A stretch of 64,000 bases of DNA from Alphaproteobacteria bacterium. GTDB lineage: Bacteria; Pseudomonadota; Alphaproteobacteria; Ferrovibrionales; Ferrovibrionaceae. The position numbers and the translations under genes are program-made. The notes below the pieces were generated by a model. The model did not search any database. It saw only the letters and a list, made by a program, of their open reading frames with translations, and had not been told where the DNA came from. Positions 8,239 to 16,669 of this stretch are shown in pieces (positions within the stretch are counted from its first letter, which is position 1; every line of letters begins with the position of its first letter). The DNA is taken from contig JAFKFH010000003.1 in assembly GCA_017307375.1 (NCBI GenBank), forward strand, positions 434,001 through 498,000. Reading direction: 5' to 3'.

Positions 8239-9456
8239 ATGACCTCGGCCGCCGATGCCCTCGGTCCCGCCAACCGGGACACCCGCGTCACCGCCCTGAT
8301 CGGGCTCGCCCACGGCTTCAGCCATTTCTACCAGCTGGTGCTGCCGCCGCTGTTCCCGTTCCTGGTCAAGGATTTCGGCGTCGGCTACACCGAGCTCGGC
8401 CTGGTCATGACGGTGTTCTACGTCACCTCCGGCCTGATGCAGACCGTGGCGGGCTTCCTGGTCGATCATTTCGGCGCGCGCAAGGTGCTGTTCGCCGGGC
8501 TGGCCGTCTATGCCGGCGCCATCGCGCTGTTCGGCCTGGCCCCCTCGGTCTGGGCGATGGTGCCGCTCGCCATCGTCGCCGGCATGGGCAATTCGGTCTT
8601 CCATCCGGCCGACTATTCGATCCTGGGCTCGTCGGTCTCGGAAAAGCGCATGGGCCGCGCTTTCGGCCTGCACACCTTCGGCGGCAATCTCGGCTGGGCG
8701 GCGGCGCCGCCGGCCATGCTGTTCCTGGCCGACCAGTTCGGCTGGCGGGTCGCGCTGATCGTCGCCGGCGTTGCCGGCTATGTCGTGCTGTTCCTGCTGT
8801 GGCGCGACCGCGACGAACTGCGCCATGAATCGCGGCGCAAGTCCCGCCCGGACGAGAAGCTGACACCCGCCGCGGTGCTGGCCGTGTTCTCGTCCTGGCC
8901 GGTGGTCATGTGCTTCACCTACTTCCTGCTGATGTCGTTCTCGCTGATCGGCGTGCAGAACTTCCTGCCGCCGATCCTGGCCAAGCTGAACGGCACGCCG
9001 CTCGCGGTCGGCTCGACCGCGCTGACCGGTTTCCTGCTCGGCTCGGCCGCCGGGGTGCTGGCCGGCGGCTGGCTGGCCGACCGGATGACCCGCCATGAAA
9101 TCATCGTCGCCGGCGGCATCCTCACCGCCGCGCCGCTGCTGCTCTGGCTCGGCCATGCCGATTTCGCCGCGGCCGTCCTGATCGCCGTGACGACGATCGC
9201 CGGCCTCGCCATCGGCATCACCACGCCGTCGCGCGACATGCTGGTACGCTCGGCGTCGCCGCGCGGCGCCACCGGCCGGGTCTTCGGCTTCGTCTATTCC
9301 GGCCTCGACGCCGGTTCGGCCATCGCGCCGCCGATCATCGGCTACCTGATCGACGGCGGCCGGCCGGGCCTCGTCTTCTGGCTGATGTCGGTCTCGCTGC
9401 TGCTGGCGGTGTTCACCGCCATCGGCCTGCGCCAGGCCGCCCAGGCGAGGGCATGA
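8239..9456 (+). CDS. MFS transporter, Fsr (fosmidomycin resistance)-like
   Basis: This is a 12-span inner-membrane major facilitator of 405 residues. Near the N-terminus, GLAHGFSHFYQLVLPPLFPFL resembles the opening of Fsr-type MFS proteins, and the MFS motif DHFGARKV follows the second span. Another DRMTRHE-type loop lies after span 8. It probably exports a small molecule by proton antiport; the substrate cannot be read from sequence. It is followed by a GST-like gene 4 bp later, so the two may be co-transcribed. Confidence 0.82.
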   Translation: MTSAADALGPANRDTRVTALIGLAHGFSHFYQLVLPPLFPFLVKDFGVGYTELGLVMTVFYVTSGLMQTVAGFLVDHFGARKVLFAGLAVYAGAIALFGLAPSVWAMVPLAIVAGMGNSVFHPADYSILGSSVSEKRMGRAFGLHTFGGNLGWAAAPPAMLFLADQFGWRVALIVAGVAGYVVLFLLWRDRDELRHESRRKSRPDEKLTPAAVLAVFSSWPVVMCFTYFLLMSFSLIGVQNFLPPILAKLNGTPLAVGSTALTGFLLGSAAGVLAGGWLADRMTRHEIIVAGGILTAAPLLLWLGHADFAAAVLIAVTTIAGLAIGITTPSRDMLVRSASPRGATGRVFGFVYSGLDAGSAIAPPIIGYLIDGGRPGLVFWLMSVSLLLAVFTAIGLRQAAQARA

Positions 9457-9460
9457 CGTC

Positions 9461-10150
9461 ATGACCATCCAGCTCTACGATCTCGCCGGCCAGCACGACG
9501 ACCTGCGGTTCAGCCCGTTCTGCTGGCGGGTCAAGCTGGCGCTGGCCCACAAGGGCCTCGCCTTCGAGACCATTCCCTGGCGCTTCACCGAAACCGAGGC
9601 GATCGCCTTTTCCGGCCAGGGCCTTGTGCCGGTGCTGCGCGACGGGGACACCGTCGTCCATGACAGCTGGGACATCGCCCGCTATCTCGACCGGGCCTAT
9701 CCCGATCGCCCGGCCCTGTTCGAAGGGCCCGAGGCCGAGGCGCTGGCCCGTTTCCTGGTCGGCTGGTCGGGCACCCAGATCCAGCCGCTGCTGATGCGGA
9801 TGATCGTCCTCGACCTGTTCGGCTGCATCCACGAAGGCGACCGCGACTATTTCCGCCGCTCGCGCGAGGCGCGGCTGGGCAAGCCGCTCGAACAGGCGGT
9901 CATGCCGGCCGAGGAAGGCGTGGCCGAACTCGGCCGCCGGCTGGAGCCGTTGCGCTTCACCCTGCGCGAACGCCCGTTCATCGCCGGCGATCGCCCGGCC
10001 TTCGCCGACTACATCGTCTTCGGCAGCTTCATGTGGGCGCGCTGCGTCTCGCCGCTCGCGCTGCTGGCCGCGGACGATCCCGTCCATGCCTGGCGCGAGC
10101 GGATGCTCGACCTCCATGGCGGGCTGGCGCGCGCCGCCCGCACGGTCTGA
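9461..10150 (+). CDS. glutathione S-transferase family protein
   Basis: This cytoplasmic protein has 229 residues. The N-terminal thioredoxin-like domain has FSPFCWRVKLAL (candidate catalytic Ser/Cys at the helix start). The cis-Pro is in GLVPVLRDGDTVVHDSWDI, where HDSWDIARYLD is the glutathione-binding stretch. An all-helical C-terminal domain follows, with FADYIVFGSFMWAR. Substrate is unknown; beta-etherase and isomerase relatives share this layout, which would suit an aromatic-degrading organism. It starts 4 bp after the MFS gene and ends 10 bp before the convergent HugZ-like gene. Confidence 0.85.
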   Translation: MTIQLYDLAGQHDDLRFSPFCWRVKLALAHKGLAFETIPWRFTETEAIAFSGQGLVPVLRDGDTVVHDSWDIARYLDRAYPDRPALFEGPEAEALARFLVGWSGTQIQPLLMRMIVLDLFGCIHEGDRDYFRRSREARLGKPLEQAVMPAEEGVAELGRRLEPLRFTLRERPFIAGDRPAFADYIVFGSFMWARCVSPLALLAADDPVHAWRERMLDLHGGLARAARTV

Positions 10151-10160
10151 CCGCCGCGAT

Positions 10161-10871
10161 TCAGCCGCCGCCGCGCGCCAGCCGGACCAGCCGCACCAGC
10201 TCCTTGCGGGCCAGTTCGGCATCGGTGACCGCGACGTCGAAATCGAGCCGCAGATGCCGGTCGTGGCCCAGGATGTCGCAGCCCTCCGGGTCGATGCCGC
10301 AAAGCCGCCAGCCCGCCGCCTCGGGCTGGCCCAGCAGTGTCGTGGCGTAGAGCTGCACCGCGTCGGCGTGATCGGCGTTCATGTGCTCGAGGATGCCGGG
10401 TTCGGCCTCGGCCAGCGCCGGGGCGGGCGGCACGGCCAGATCGGCGCCGTCGATCCAGCGGATCTTGCCGAAACCGGCGACCAGGTGGCCGCGATCGACC
10501 GCCATGCGCCAGAACGAGAAATCGGCAAAACCGGCATAGAGCGCCGCCGACGGCAGCCGGGCGAGATAGCGTGCCTTTGCCCTGTCGTCGGACAAGGGTT
10601 CAAGCCGACCGACCAGCGACAGCCGGGGCCGGGTCAGCGGCTCGGGCTGGCCCGAGGCACCGTCGACCAGCAGCGAGGCCCGGGGGTCGGCCAGGATCGC
10701 CCGGGTATGTTCGGCCAGCCCCGAGATCAGCAGGACCGGCGCCCCGGACTGGTCGGTCGCGATCTCGACCAGCGAGGCATAGGGGATGCCGCCATCCGGC
10801 AGAACGGTGGCGAGAGCCGCCGTCCGGACGCCGCGGATCAACCGCCGGGCCGCCTTGTTTTCGTCACGCAT
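10161..10871 (-). CDS. HugZ-like pyridoxamine 5'-phosphate oxidase-fold protein
   Basis: This protein has 236 residues in two parts. The N-terminal FMN-binding split-barrel domain (about 1-150) has AALATVLPDGGIPYASLV and LLISGLAEHTRAILADPRASLLV. The C-terminal DUF2470-type domain has ILEHMNADHADAVQLYA. This is the domain set of HugZ heme-utilisation proteins. Heme binding or degradation is plausible from the family, but no heme uptake gene is nearby. The gene diverges from chvI, with 56 bp between the starts. Confidence 0.85.
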   Translation of the reverse strand: MRDENKAARRLIRGVRTAALATVLPDGGIPYASLVEIATDQSGAPVLLISGLAEHTRAILADPRASLLVDGASGQPEPLTRPRLSLVGRLEPLSDDRAKARYLARLPSAALYAGFADFSFWRMAVDRGHLVAGFGKIRWIDGADLAVPPAPALAEAEPGILEHMNADHADAVQLYATTLLGQPEAAGWRLCGIDPEGCDILGHDRHLRLDFDVAVTDAELARKELVRLVRLARGGG

Positions 10872-10927
10872 GGTTCGGAGTATAACCCCTCGTATAGGCC
10901 CAGAGCTTCGAGAAGGAAGACAGTCCC

Positions 10928-11629
10928 GTGAGCGCCACTATTGCCCTGGTCGACGACGATCGCAACATCCTGACCTCGGTGTCGATCGCCCTGGAAGCCG
11001 AGGGTTTCAAGGTCCGGACCTATAACGACGGCGCCGACGCGTTGAAGGGCCTGGCCGCCCAGCCGGCCGACCTGGTCGTGCTCGACATCAAGATGCCGCG
11101 GCTGGACGGTATGGAGACGCTGCAGCGCCTGCGCCGCGGCTCGAACGTGCCGGTGATCTTCCTGACCTCCAAGGACGACGAGATCGACGAGGCGCTGGGC
11201 CTGAAAATGGGCGCCGACGACTACATCACCAAGCCGTTCTCCCAGCGGCTGCTGATCGAGCGGATCCGCGCCGTGCTGCGCCGGGCAGAGGCGAGCCGCC
11301 AGGGCGACACGCCGGAGGCGGCCGAGCGGATGATGCTGCGCGGCGACCTCAGCCTCGACCCCGCCCGCCACTGGTGCTCGTGGAAGGGCCATCCGATCAC
11401 CCTGACAGTGACCGAGTTCCTGCTGCTGGAAGCCCTCGCCCAGCGCCCCGGCCATGTGAAGAGCCGCGACCAGCTGATGGACGCGGCCTATGACGACAAC
11501 ATCTATGTCGACGACCGCACGATCGACAGCCACATCAAGCGGCTGCGCAAGAAGTTCAAGGCGGTCGACGACGATTTCGACGCGATCGAGACCCTCTACG
11601 GCGTCGGTTACCGCTACAAGGGCGAATGA
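10928..11629 (+). CDS. chvI: response regulator ChvI (OmpR family)
   Basis: This is a transcription factor of 233 residues. The receiver domain (1-120) has acidic residues in VDDDRN, phospho-acceptor Asp in [13 protein letters not shown], Thr in [11 protein letters not shown], and Lys in DDYITKPFS. The C-terminal winged helix ends [17 protein letters not shown] and [10 protein letters not shown]. The sequence [24 protein letters not shown] is typical of the alphaproteobacterial ChvI group, which controls envelope and acid-stress responses. The start is a GTG at 10928 after AGAAGGA. It lies 18 bp upstream of chvG. Confidence 0.92.
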   Translation: MSATIALVDDDRNILTSVSIALEAEGFKVRTYNDGADALKGLAAQPADLVVLDIKMPRLDGMETLQRLRRGSNVPVIFLTSKDDEIDEALGLKMGADDYITKPFSQRLLIERIRAVLRRAEASRQGDTPEAAERMMLRGDLSLDPARHWCSWKGHPITLTVTEFLLLEALAQRPGHVKSRDQLMDAAYDDNIYVDDRTIDSHIKRLRKKFKAVDDDFDAIETLYGVGYRYKGE

Positions 11630-11647
11630 CCGCGCGGCGCTGATCCG

Positions 11648-13258
11648 TTGACCTCCCCTCCCCTGCGGCGCCGGCGCCGGCTGCGGCTGTTCTCGCCGCT
11701 GACCGTCCGGATTCTCGCGATCAACCTGCTGGCGCCGGTGCTGCTGGTGGCGGGGGTGCTTTATCTCGACCAGTATCGGACCGGGCTGATCGACGCCCAG
11801 ATCGACGCGCTGTTCATCCAGGGCGACCTGATGGCCGGCGCGCTGGCCGAGGCCGCCGTGGTGCCCGGCCAGTCCGGGCCGCGCCTCGACGACGACATCG
11901 CCCGCCAGATCGTGCGCCGGCTGGGCACGGCGTCGGAAACCCGGGTCCGGCTGTTCGACCGGTCGGGCGGCATGGTCGCCGACAGCCGGCTGCTGATCGC
12001 GACCAACCGCGACGTCGTCTATCGCGCGCTGCCGCCGCCCGAGCAGCCGGGGCCGCTGACCCGCGCCTGGCGCTGGACCGGACAGGCGATGGAATCGCTG
12101 TTCTCCTCGCCGTCCGAACTGCCACCCTACGAGGAAGTGCCGCTGCCGCGCGCCGAGACCTATGACGAAGTGCTGGACGCGCTGGCCGGCGATACCGCGT
12201 CGTCGCTGCGCGATGCCGGCGACGGGCGCATCATCATCTCGGTGGCAGTGCCGGTGCAAGGCCTGCGGCGTGTCGTCGGCGGGCTGCTGCTCGACACCGA
12301 TTCGACCGAGATCGAGGCCCGGGTGCGATCGGAACGGCTCAACATCCTGATCCTGTTCACCCTCACCTTCGTCGTCACCACCGCGTTGTCGCTGTTCCTG
12401 GCCTCGACCATCGCCCGGCCGGTGCGGCTGCTGGCCGCCGCCGCCGAGCGCGTCGCCGGCTCGACCGAGCGGCAGGAGCAGATCCCGGACTTCACCAGCC
12501 GTCGCGACGAGATCGGCGACCTGTCCGAGGCGCTGTCGGAAATGACCCGCACGCTGTACGCCCGGCTCGACGCGATCGAGAGCTTCGCCGCCGACGTCTC
12601 GCACGAGATCAAGAACCCGCTGACCTCGATCCGCTCGGCCATCGAGACGATGGAACGGACCCAGGACCCGGAAAAACAGGCCCGGCTGTTCGACATCATC
12701 AAGCAGGATGTCGGGCGGCTGAACCGGCTGATCTCGGACATTTCCGACGCCTCGCGCCTCGATGCCGAACTCTCCCGCGTCAAGGCGGAGCCGGTCGACC
12801 TGTCGCTACTGCTGTCGGCCGCCGTCCAGCCCTATCACGAAGCGGCCAACCCGAACGGTCCGGTCGTCGAGCTGCATCTGCCGGAAACCGACCCGCTGAT
12901 CGTCAGGGGGCTGGAGGGGCGGCTGGGCCAGGTGGTGCGCAACCTGCTGGCCAACGCCGTCTCGTTCAGCCCGCCTGCCGGCCGCATCATCATCACGGCC
13001 TGGCGCGAGACCGGGCGGGTCATCGTCACCGTCGAGGACGAGGGTCCCGGCATCCCGCCGGACAAGTTCGAGGCGATCTTCGACCGCTTCTATTCCGAAC
13101 GGCCGGCGGGCGAGGCCTTCGGCACCCATTCCGGGCTGGGCCTGTCGATCTCGCGCCAGATCGTCGAGCGGCTGGGTGGCAGCCTGACCGCCGAAAACCG
13201 CCTGGACGAGGATGGCGACATCGACGGCGCCCGCTTCGTGCTGCGCCTGCCGGGATAG
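11648..13258 (+). CDS. chvG: sensor histidine kinase ChvG
   Basis: This inner-membrane kinase (536 residues) is the partner of ChvI. TM1 is near residues 20-40 and is followed by a periplasmic sensor of about 190 residues. TM2 is near 235-255 and leads into a HAMP domain (ASTIARPVRLLAAAAERVAG). The H-box is ADVSHEIKNPLTSIRS, the N-box VRNLLANAVSFSP, and the G-boxes EDEGPGIPP and HSGLGLSIS. The start is TTG at 11648, since no ATG lies near TM1. ChvGI followed by hprK is a conserved order in Rhizobiales and Rhodospirillales. Confidence 0.92.
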   Translation: MTSPPLRRRRRLRLFSPLTVRILAINLLAPVLLVAGVLYLDQYRTGLIDAQIDALFIQGDLMAGALAEAAVVPGQSGPRLDDDIARQIVRRLGTASETRVRLFDRSGGMVADSRLLIATNRDVVYRALPPPEQPGPLTRAWRWTGQAMESLFSSPSELPPYEEVPLPRAETYDEVLDALAGDTASSLRDAGDGRIIISVAVPVQGLRRVVGGLLLDTDSTEIEARVRSERLNILILFTLTFVVTTALSLFLASTIARPVRLLAAAAERVAGSTERQEQIPDFTSRRDEIGDLSEALSEMTRTLYARLDAIESFAADVSHEIKNPLTSIRSAIETMERTQDPEKQARLFDIIKQDVGRLNRLISDISDASRLDAELSRVKAEPVDLSLLLSAAVQPYHEAANPNGPVVELHLPETDPLIVRGLEGRLGQVVRNLLANAVSFSPPAGRIIITAWRETGRVIVTVEDEGPGIPPDKFEAIFDRFYSERPAGEAFGTHSGLGLSISRQIVERLGGSLTAENRLDEDGDIDGARFVLRLPG

Positions 13259-13542
13259 GGGCTGATAACGGCCCGGTGATCGGCCTTGTCCGCGCGGCGC
13301 CTGACCCCATATGCCCACATGTTGGACGCCCGGATTTGGAATAACCGGGGCGGGGCATCGAACCCGGTGCCGTCGCGCCGGGTCCCCGCAGGCCGCCGCC
13401 GGCCTCGACGGGAAACAGTCGACGATGATGAAATTGATGCGACGGGCCCGATTTCGGGCCTGCACAACCGTGTGGGGTCGACCATTGACACCCGGGCCGG
13501 GGCAACGCAGTGTGTCGCGCCATGGTGGGTGAGAGGGGCAGC

Positions 13543-14013
13543 GTGCACGCGACCTGCGTGGCGAGCGAGGGGCTCGGTTTGCTGCTGAGAGGACCGTCCG
13601 GTGCGGGTAAGTCGGATCTGGCGTTGCGTCTGATCGACGGCGGAGCCGAATTGGTCGCCGACGATCAAGTCATGTTGGAACGCCGCGGCGACCAGGTCGT
13701 CGCCAGCGCGCCTTCGGCATTGCTGGGGCTGATCGAAATGCGTGGCTTCGGGCCGGTGCTCATCCCCTGCCTGCCCGAGGTGGCGCTGGGGCTGGTCGTC
13801 GATCTCGTCGACCGCCCGGCGGTCGAGCGGCTGCCCGCGCCTGCCCGCATCCGGCTTTGCGGTGTTGCCCTGCCCCATCTGCGCCTGCATGCCTTCGACG
13901 ATGCCACCCCGGCCAAGCTGCGCCTTTGCGCCCGGCTGGTCCGGGACGGCCGGCTGGCGCCGGTCGCGGCCGTGCATGGCCCGGCCATCGGCCAGGTTTC
14001 CGGTCGGTCATGA
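13543..14013 (+). CDS. hprK: HPr kinase/phosphorylase, short alphaproteobacterial form
   Basis: This is a cytoplasmic kinase that phosphorylates a Ser of HPr. It has 156 residues and corresponds only to the C-terminal catalytic domain of Firmicute HprK. The P-loop is GPSGAGKSDLALRLID, and the stretch GAELVADDQVMLE follows. I take GTG 13543, which is preceded by GAGAGGGG at 13531-13538. An ATG at 13522 and a GTG at 13510 are also in frame but lack a ribosome binding site. A perfect TTGACA at 13485-13490 may be the -35 of its promoter, but the matching -10 is poor. The stop overlaps the ATG of rapZ (ATGA). Confidence 0.9.
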   Translation: MHATCVASEGLGLLLRGPSGAGKSDLALRLIDGGAELVADDQVMLERRGDQVVASAPSALLGLIEMRGFGPVLIPCLPEVALGLVVDLVDRPAVERLPAPARIRLCGVALPHLRLHAFDDATPAKLRLCARLVRDGRLAPVAAVHGPAIGQVSGRS

Positions 14014-14906
14014 CCTTGTCGATCACCCGTCTCGTCTTCGTCACCGGCCTTTCGGGTGCCGGCCGGTCGTCGGCCCTGAAGGTGCTGGAAGACCTCGGCT
14101 ACGAGGCGATCGACAATCTGCCGCTGTTCCTGTTGCGCGGCCTCGCCGACGATGCCGGGCCGGAAGAGGGCCTGGAGCGTCGCGCCGGCACCCGGGCGCT
14201 GGCGATCGGCATCGACACGCGCAGCCGCGGCTTCACGGCCGACGGCTTCATCGAGGTGCTGGCCCGGTTTCGCCAGCATCGCGGCTTCAGCGTCTCGCTT
14301 CTCTATCTGGAGGCCGACGACACGGTGCTGCGCACGCGGTTCAGTGCGACGCGCCGCCGCCATCCGCTGGCGGCCGACCGCACGGTCGAGGACGGCATCG
14401 CCATCGAACGCCAGATTATGGCGCCGATCCGCGCCGCTGCCGACCAGGTGCTCGACACCTCGATCCTGTCGCTGCCCGAATTCCGCCGGGTCATCACGGC
14501 GTCCCACGACCTCGAACGCGGCCCGGGCCTCGGCCTCAGCGTCGTGTCGTTTTCCTATCGCCAGGGCTTGCCGCGCGAAGCCGACCTCGTCTTCGACGTC
14601 CGCTTCCTCGACAATCCCTTCTACAAGCCCGGCTTGAAGGCAAAGACCGGCGATGATCCGGAGGTCGGCGCGTTCATTGCCGCCGATCCTGCCTGGCCAC
14701 CGTTCTTTGCCGCCTTCTCGGATCTTATTCTCAGCCTGATCCCGGCCTATGGCCGCGAGGGCAAGTCCTATCTCACCATAGCCGTCGGATGCACCGGCGG
14801 CCGCCACCGCTCGGTCTATACCGCCGAGCGCCTGGTCGAGCGGCTGGCCGCCGCCGGCCATCGCGTCAGCCTGCATCATCGCGATCGCGATCATGGCGGG
14901 GAGTGA
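14010..14906 (+). CDS. rapZ: RNase adapter protein RapZ (YvcJ family)
   Basis: This nucleotide-binding protein has 298 residues. The P-loop is GLSGAGRSSALKVLEDLGY, and EAIDNLPLFLL follows. The C-terminal motif YLTIAVGCTGGRHRSVY belongs to the ligand-binding domain that senses GlcN6P in E. coli RapZ. In enteric bacteria it directs RNase E to the GlmZ sRNA. The alphaproteobacterial role is less clear, and the coupling to hprK suggests it belongs with PTS signalling. The true ATG is 14010, overlapping the hprK stop by 4 bp. Confidence 0.92.
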   Translation: MTLSITRLVFVTGLSGAGRSSALKVLEDLGYEAIDNLPLFLLRGLADDAGPEEGLERRAGTRALAIGIDTRSRGFTADGFIEVLARFRQHRGFSVSLLYLEADDTVLRTRFSATRRRHPLAADRTVEDGIAIERQIMAPIRAAADQVLDTSILSLPEFRRVITASHDLERGPGLGLSVVSFSYRQGLPREADLVFDVRFLDNPFYKPGLKAKTGDDPEVGAFIAADPAWPPFFAAFSDLILSLIPAYGREGKSYLTIAVGCTGGRHRSVYTAERLVERLAAAGHRVSLHHRDRDHGGE

Positions 14907-14939
14907 CGCGACGTGGCGCGATGAGCGAATGAGGAACGG

Positions 14940-15344
14940 ATGATTGGCCTTGTACTGGTCACCCACGGGCGGCTCGCTGCCGAATTCATCGCCGCGACCG
15001 AACACGTCGTCGGCAAGCAGCCCGACATGCGCGCGGTCTGCATCGGCCCGGACGACGACATGGAAATGCGGCGGGCGGACATCCTGGCCGCCGTTGCTGC
15101 GGTCGATTCGGGCGAAGGGGTCATCGTGCTGACCGACATGTTCGGGGGCACGCCCTCCAATCTTGCCATCTCGATCATGGACCAGGGCAAGATCGAGGTG
15201 ATTGCCGGCATCAACCTGCCGATGCTGATCAAGCTTGCCTCGGTGCGGACCAAGGCCGACCTGCACGCTTCGGTGATCGCGGCGCAGGAGGCGGGGCGCA
15301 AGTACATCAACGTCGCCTCCAAGCTGCTGGCGTCGAACGCGTGA
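14940..15344 (+). CDS. PTS EIIA component, mannose/fructose family
   Basis: This protein has 134 residues with the EIIA-Man fold. The phosphorylatable His lies in LVLVTHGRLAAEF near residue 10, and the later motif VIVLTDMFGGTPSN is diagnostic. It receives phosphate from HPr. No EIIB, IIC or IID partner follows, so it is probably a regulatory EIIA (as in PTS-Ntr-like relays) rather than part of a sugar importer. HPr lies 16 bp downstream. Confidence 0.92.
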   Translation: MIGLVLVTHGRLAAEFIAATEHVVGKQPDMRAVCIGPDDDMEMRRADILAAVAAVDSGEGVIVLTDMFGGTPSNLAISIMDQGKIEVIAGINLPMLIKLASVRTKADLHASVIAAQEAGRKYINVASKLLASNA

Positions 15345-15360
15345 GAGGGCGGACGCCGAG

Positions 15361-15639
15361 ATGAGCGACCCGATTTCCCGCACCGTCACCATCGTCAACC
15401 AGCGCGGGCTGCATGCCCGCGCCGCGTCGAAGTTCGCGACCGCCTCCGGCCAGTTCAAATCCGAGGTCACGGTCGAGAAGGATGGTCAGACCGTCACCGG
15501 CCTGTCGATCATGGGGCTGATGATGCTGGCCGCCGGCATCGGTTCGGAGATCACGATCCACGTGCGCGGCGAGGATGCGCGGGAAGCGATCGAATCGCTG
15601 ACGGCCCTGGTGGAAAGCCGATTCGGCGAGAACGAATAA
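15361..15639 (+). CDS. ptsH: phosphocarrier protein HPr
   Basis: This phosphocarrier has 92 residues. The active-site His lies in NQRGLHARAASKF near residue 20. The regulatory Ser lies in TVTGLSIMGLMMLAA, which is the target of the HprK encoded 1.3 kb upstream. Having both sites means it can be phosphorylated by EI and by HprK. EI (ptsP or ptsI) is not in the window. YciI follows 16 bp downstream. Confidence 0.95.
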   Translation: MSDPISRTVTIVNQRGLHARAASKFATASGQFKSEVTVEKDGQTVTGLSIMGLMMLAAGIGSEITIHVRGEDAREAIESLTALVESRFGENE

Positions 15640-15655
15640 TCTTCAGGAGAACGAC

Positions 15656-15943
15656 ATGCAGCAGTTCCAGATCCTGGCATGGGACGGCACCGATGCCGAG
15701 GCGCCGGCCCGCCGCCAGGCGGTGCGCGACGCCCATCTCGAACGCGCCCGCGGCGCCAAGGCCGCCGGCCAGATCATCGTCGGCGGCCCGATCCTGAATG
15801 CCGAGGGCGGCATGATCGGCTCGACCATGATGGTGGCGATGGAAGACCGCGCCGCCCTCGACCGATGGATCGCCGAGGATCCCTACACCCGCGGCAATGT
15901 CTGGCAGCGTTTCGACATCTGGCCGATCCGCGTCGCGGTCTAG
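15656..15943 (+). CDS. YciI family protein
   Basis: This is a small cytoplasmic protein of 95 residues with the YciI ferredoxin-like fold. RRQAVRDAHLERARGAKAAGQI holds the conserved His and Asp-rich region. GGPILNAEGGMIGSTMMVAMEDRAALDRWIAEDPY matches the family core. The molecular role of YciI proteins is not settled; some are dioxygenase-like or degradative. AGGAGAA precedes the ATG at 15656. It is the last gene before a strong terminator at 15976, so it may be co-transcribed with the EIIA and HPr genes. Confidence 0.88.
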   Translation: MQQFQILAWDGTDAEAPARRQAVRDAHLERARGAKAAGQIIVGGPILNAEGGMIGSTMMVAMEDRAALDRWIAEDPYTRGNVWQRFDIWPIRVAV

Positions 15944-15975
15944 TCGCCGTCCTTTCACTTCGCCTTCGATCTAGC

Positions 15976-16001
15976 AACGGCCCCGGAAACGGGGCCGTTT
16001 T
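15976..16001 (+). terminator. Rho-independent terminator after the hprK-rapZ-EIIA-HPr-yciI group
   Basis: A perfect 10-bp stem (AACGGCCCCG / CGGGGCCGTT) encloses a GAAA tetraloop and runs into TTTT. It lies 33 bp after the YciI stop. Confidence 0.9.
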
Positions 16002-16003
16002 AC

Positions 16004-16669
16004 TGCCGGCCGTGTAATGCCGCAGACGACGCTGCTGTGCCGTCGCCGACCGTGACCAATCGATGACGTCCGATGACTGTCCGCGCGTGTGTTCGGACGG
16101 GCGCGGCTCGACCATCCCGGGCCCTCTGAAGGTCACCGGCATGGCTTGACCGGGGCGGGATGCGAGAGTCCTGCCGCTGCTATTGCAGGGGTGTCGTTGA
16201 ATCCATTTGAGTCTTCACCGATCACGACAGTGTTTAGGCTTTTTTAATGATGATCGTCTCAGGATTACGTCAAATCCGCGCGAAATAATTAGCTTCCGCG
16301 CCGCCCGCGAGGACTCTGTGGCTCCCAGGTTACAGGGCCGTGAAAGAGTCTTCGCGTTCTGGATTCTTCCCCGTTGCGAGTCCGAAACGAGTCCGCTTAT
16401 GCTCGGGTCCTTCGTTGATCACGGGGGCCGTCGAGGCCCTTATCACACAAGGCGAACGGTTTTGGGCGGGTTCCTGGCGGGGGCCCGGGCAGAGGGTTCG
16501 CGTTGTCTTTTTTGTAGGGATGCGGCCGCTGCCCGGCGGGGGCAAGCCGCATTCGGCGTCGTAACGAGCGGGGGCAGTCAGTGTCGGGCGTAGCCTGCAT
16601 AGGTCGGGTCGAAGTGTTGCGAGCAGAGTTTGCTGATGCAGGGTCGCGCGTACTGGGAGGGACCAAGGT
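16004..16669. other. gene-free region upstream of the rhodanese-dnaA pair
   Basis: I find no convincing gene in these 0.66 kb. Short open frames are present but have no recognisable motif or ribosome binding site. The stretch 16200-16300 is clearly richer in A+T than its surroundings and includes a T-run at 16243-16248. Seven GANTC sites lie between 16166 and 16393. Another T-run at 16507-16512 follows a 6-bp pairing of GCGAAC with GTTCGC. No canonical DnaA box (TTATNCACA) is present. The region probably holds the promoter of the rhodanese-dnaA unit, and may hold a small RNA. Confidence 0.6.
16166..16393. promoter_or_regulatory. cluster of seven GANTC (CcrM-type) sites upstream of dnaA
   Basis: GANTC occurs at 16166, 16209, 16312, 16346, 16362, 16378 and 16389 (first base of each). 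That is seven sites in 228 bp, where roughly one per 350 bp is expected by chance at about 69% GC. GANTC is the methylation target of the alphaproteobacterial cell-cycle methyltransferase CcrM, and methylation state controls dnaA transcription in Caulobacter. Function here is inferred from position. Confidence 0.5.

Noticed and set aside
13340-13400. tRNA-like stretch with a T-loop-like CGAACCCGG
   Set aside because: No acceptor stem or anticodon arm can be drawn around it.
16439-16449. TTATCACACA as a DnaA box
   Set aside because: It lacks the base between TTAT and CACA and has no companion site, so it does not meet TTATNCACA.
16207-16593. 128-codon plus-strand open frame before the rhodanese gene
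   Set aside because: No ribosome binding site, no recognisable motif, composition typical of a chance frame, and other frames are open over the same DNA.
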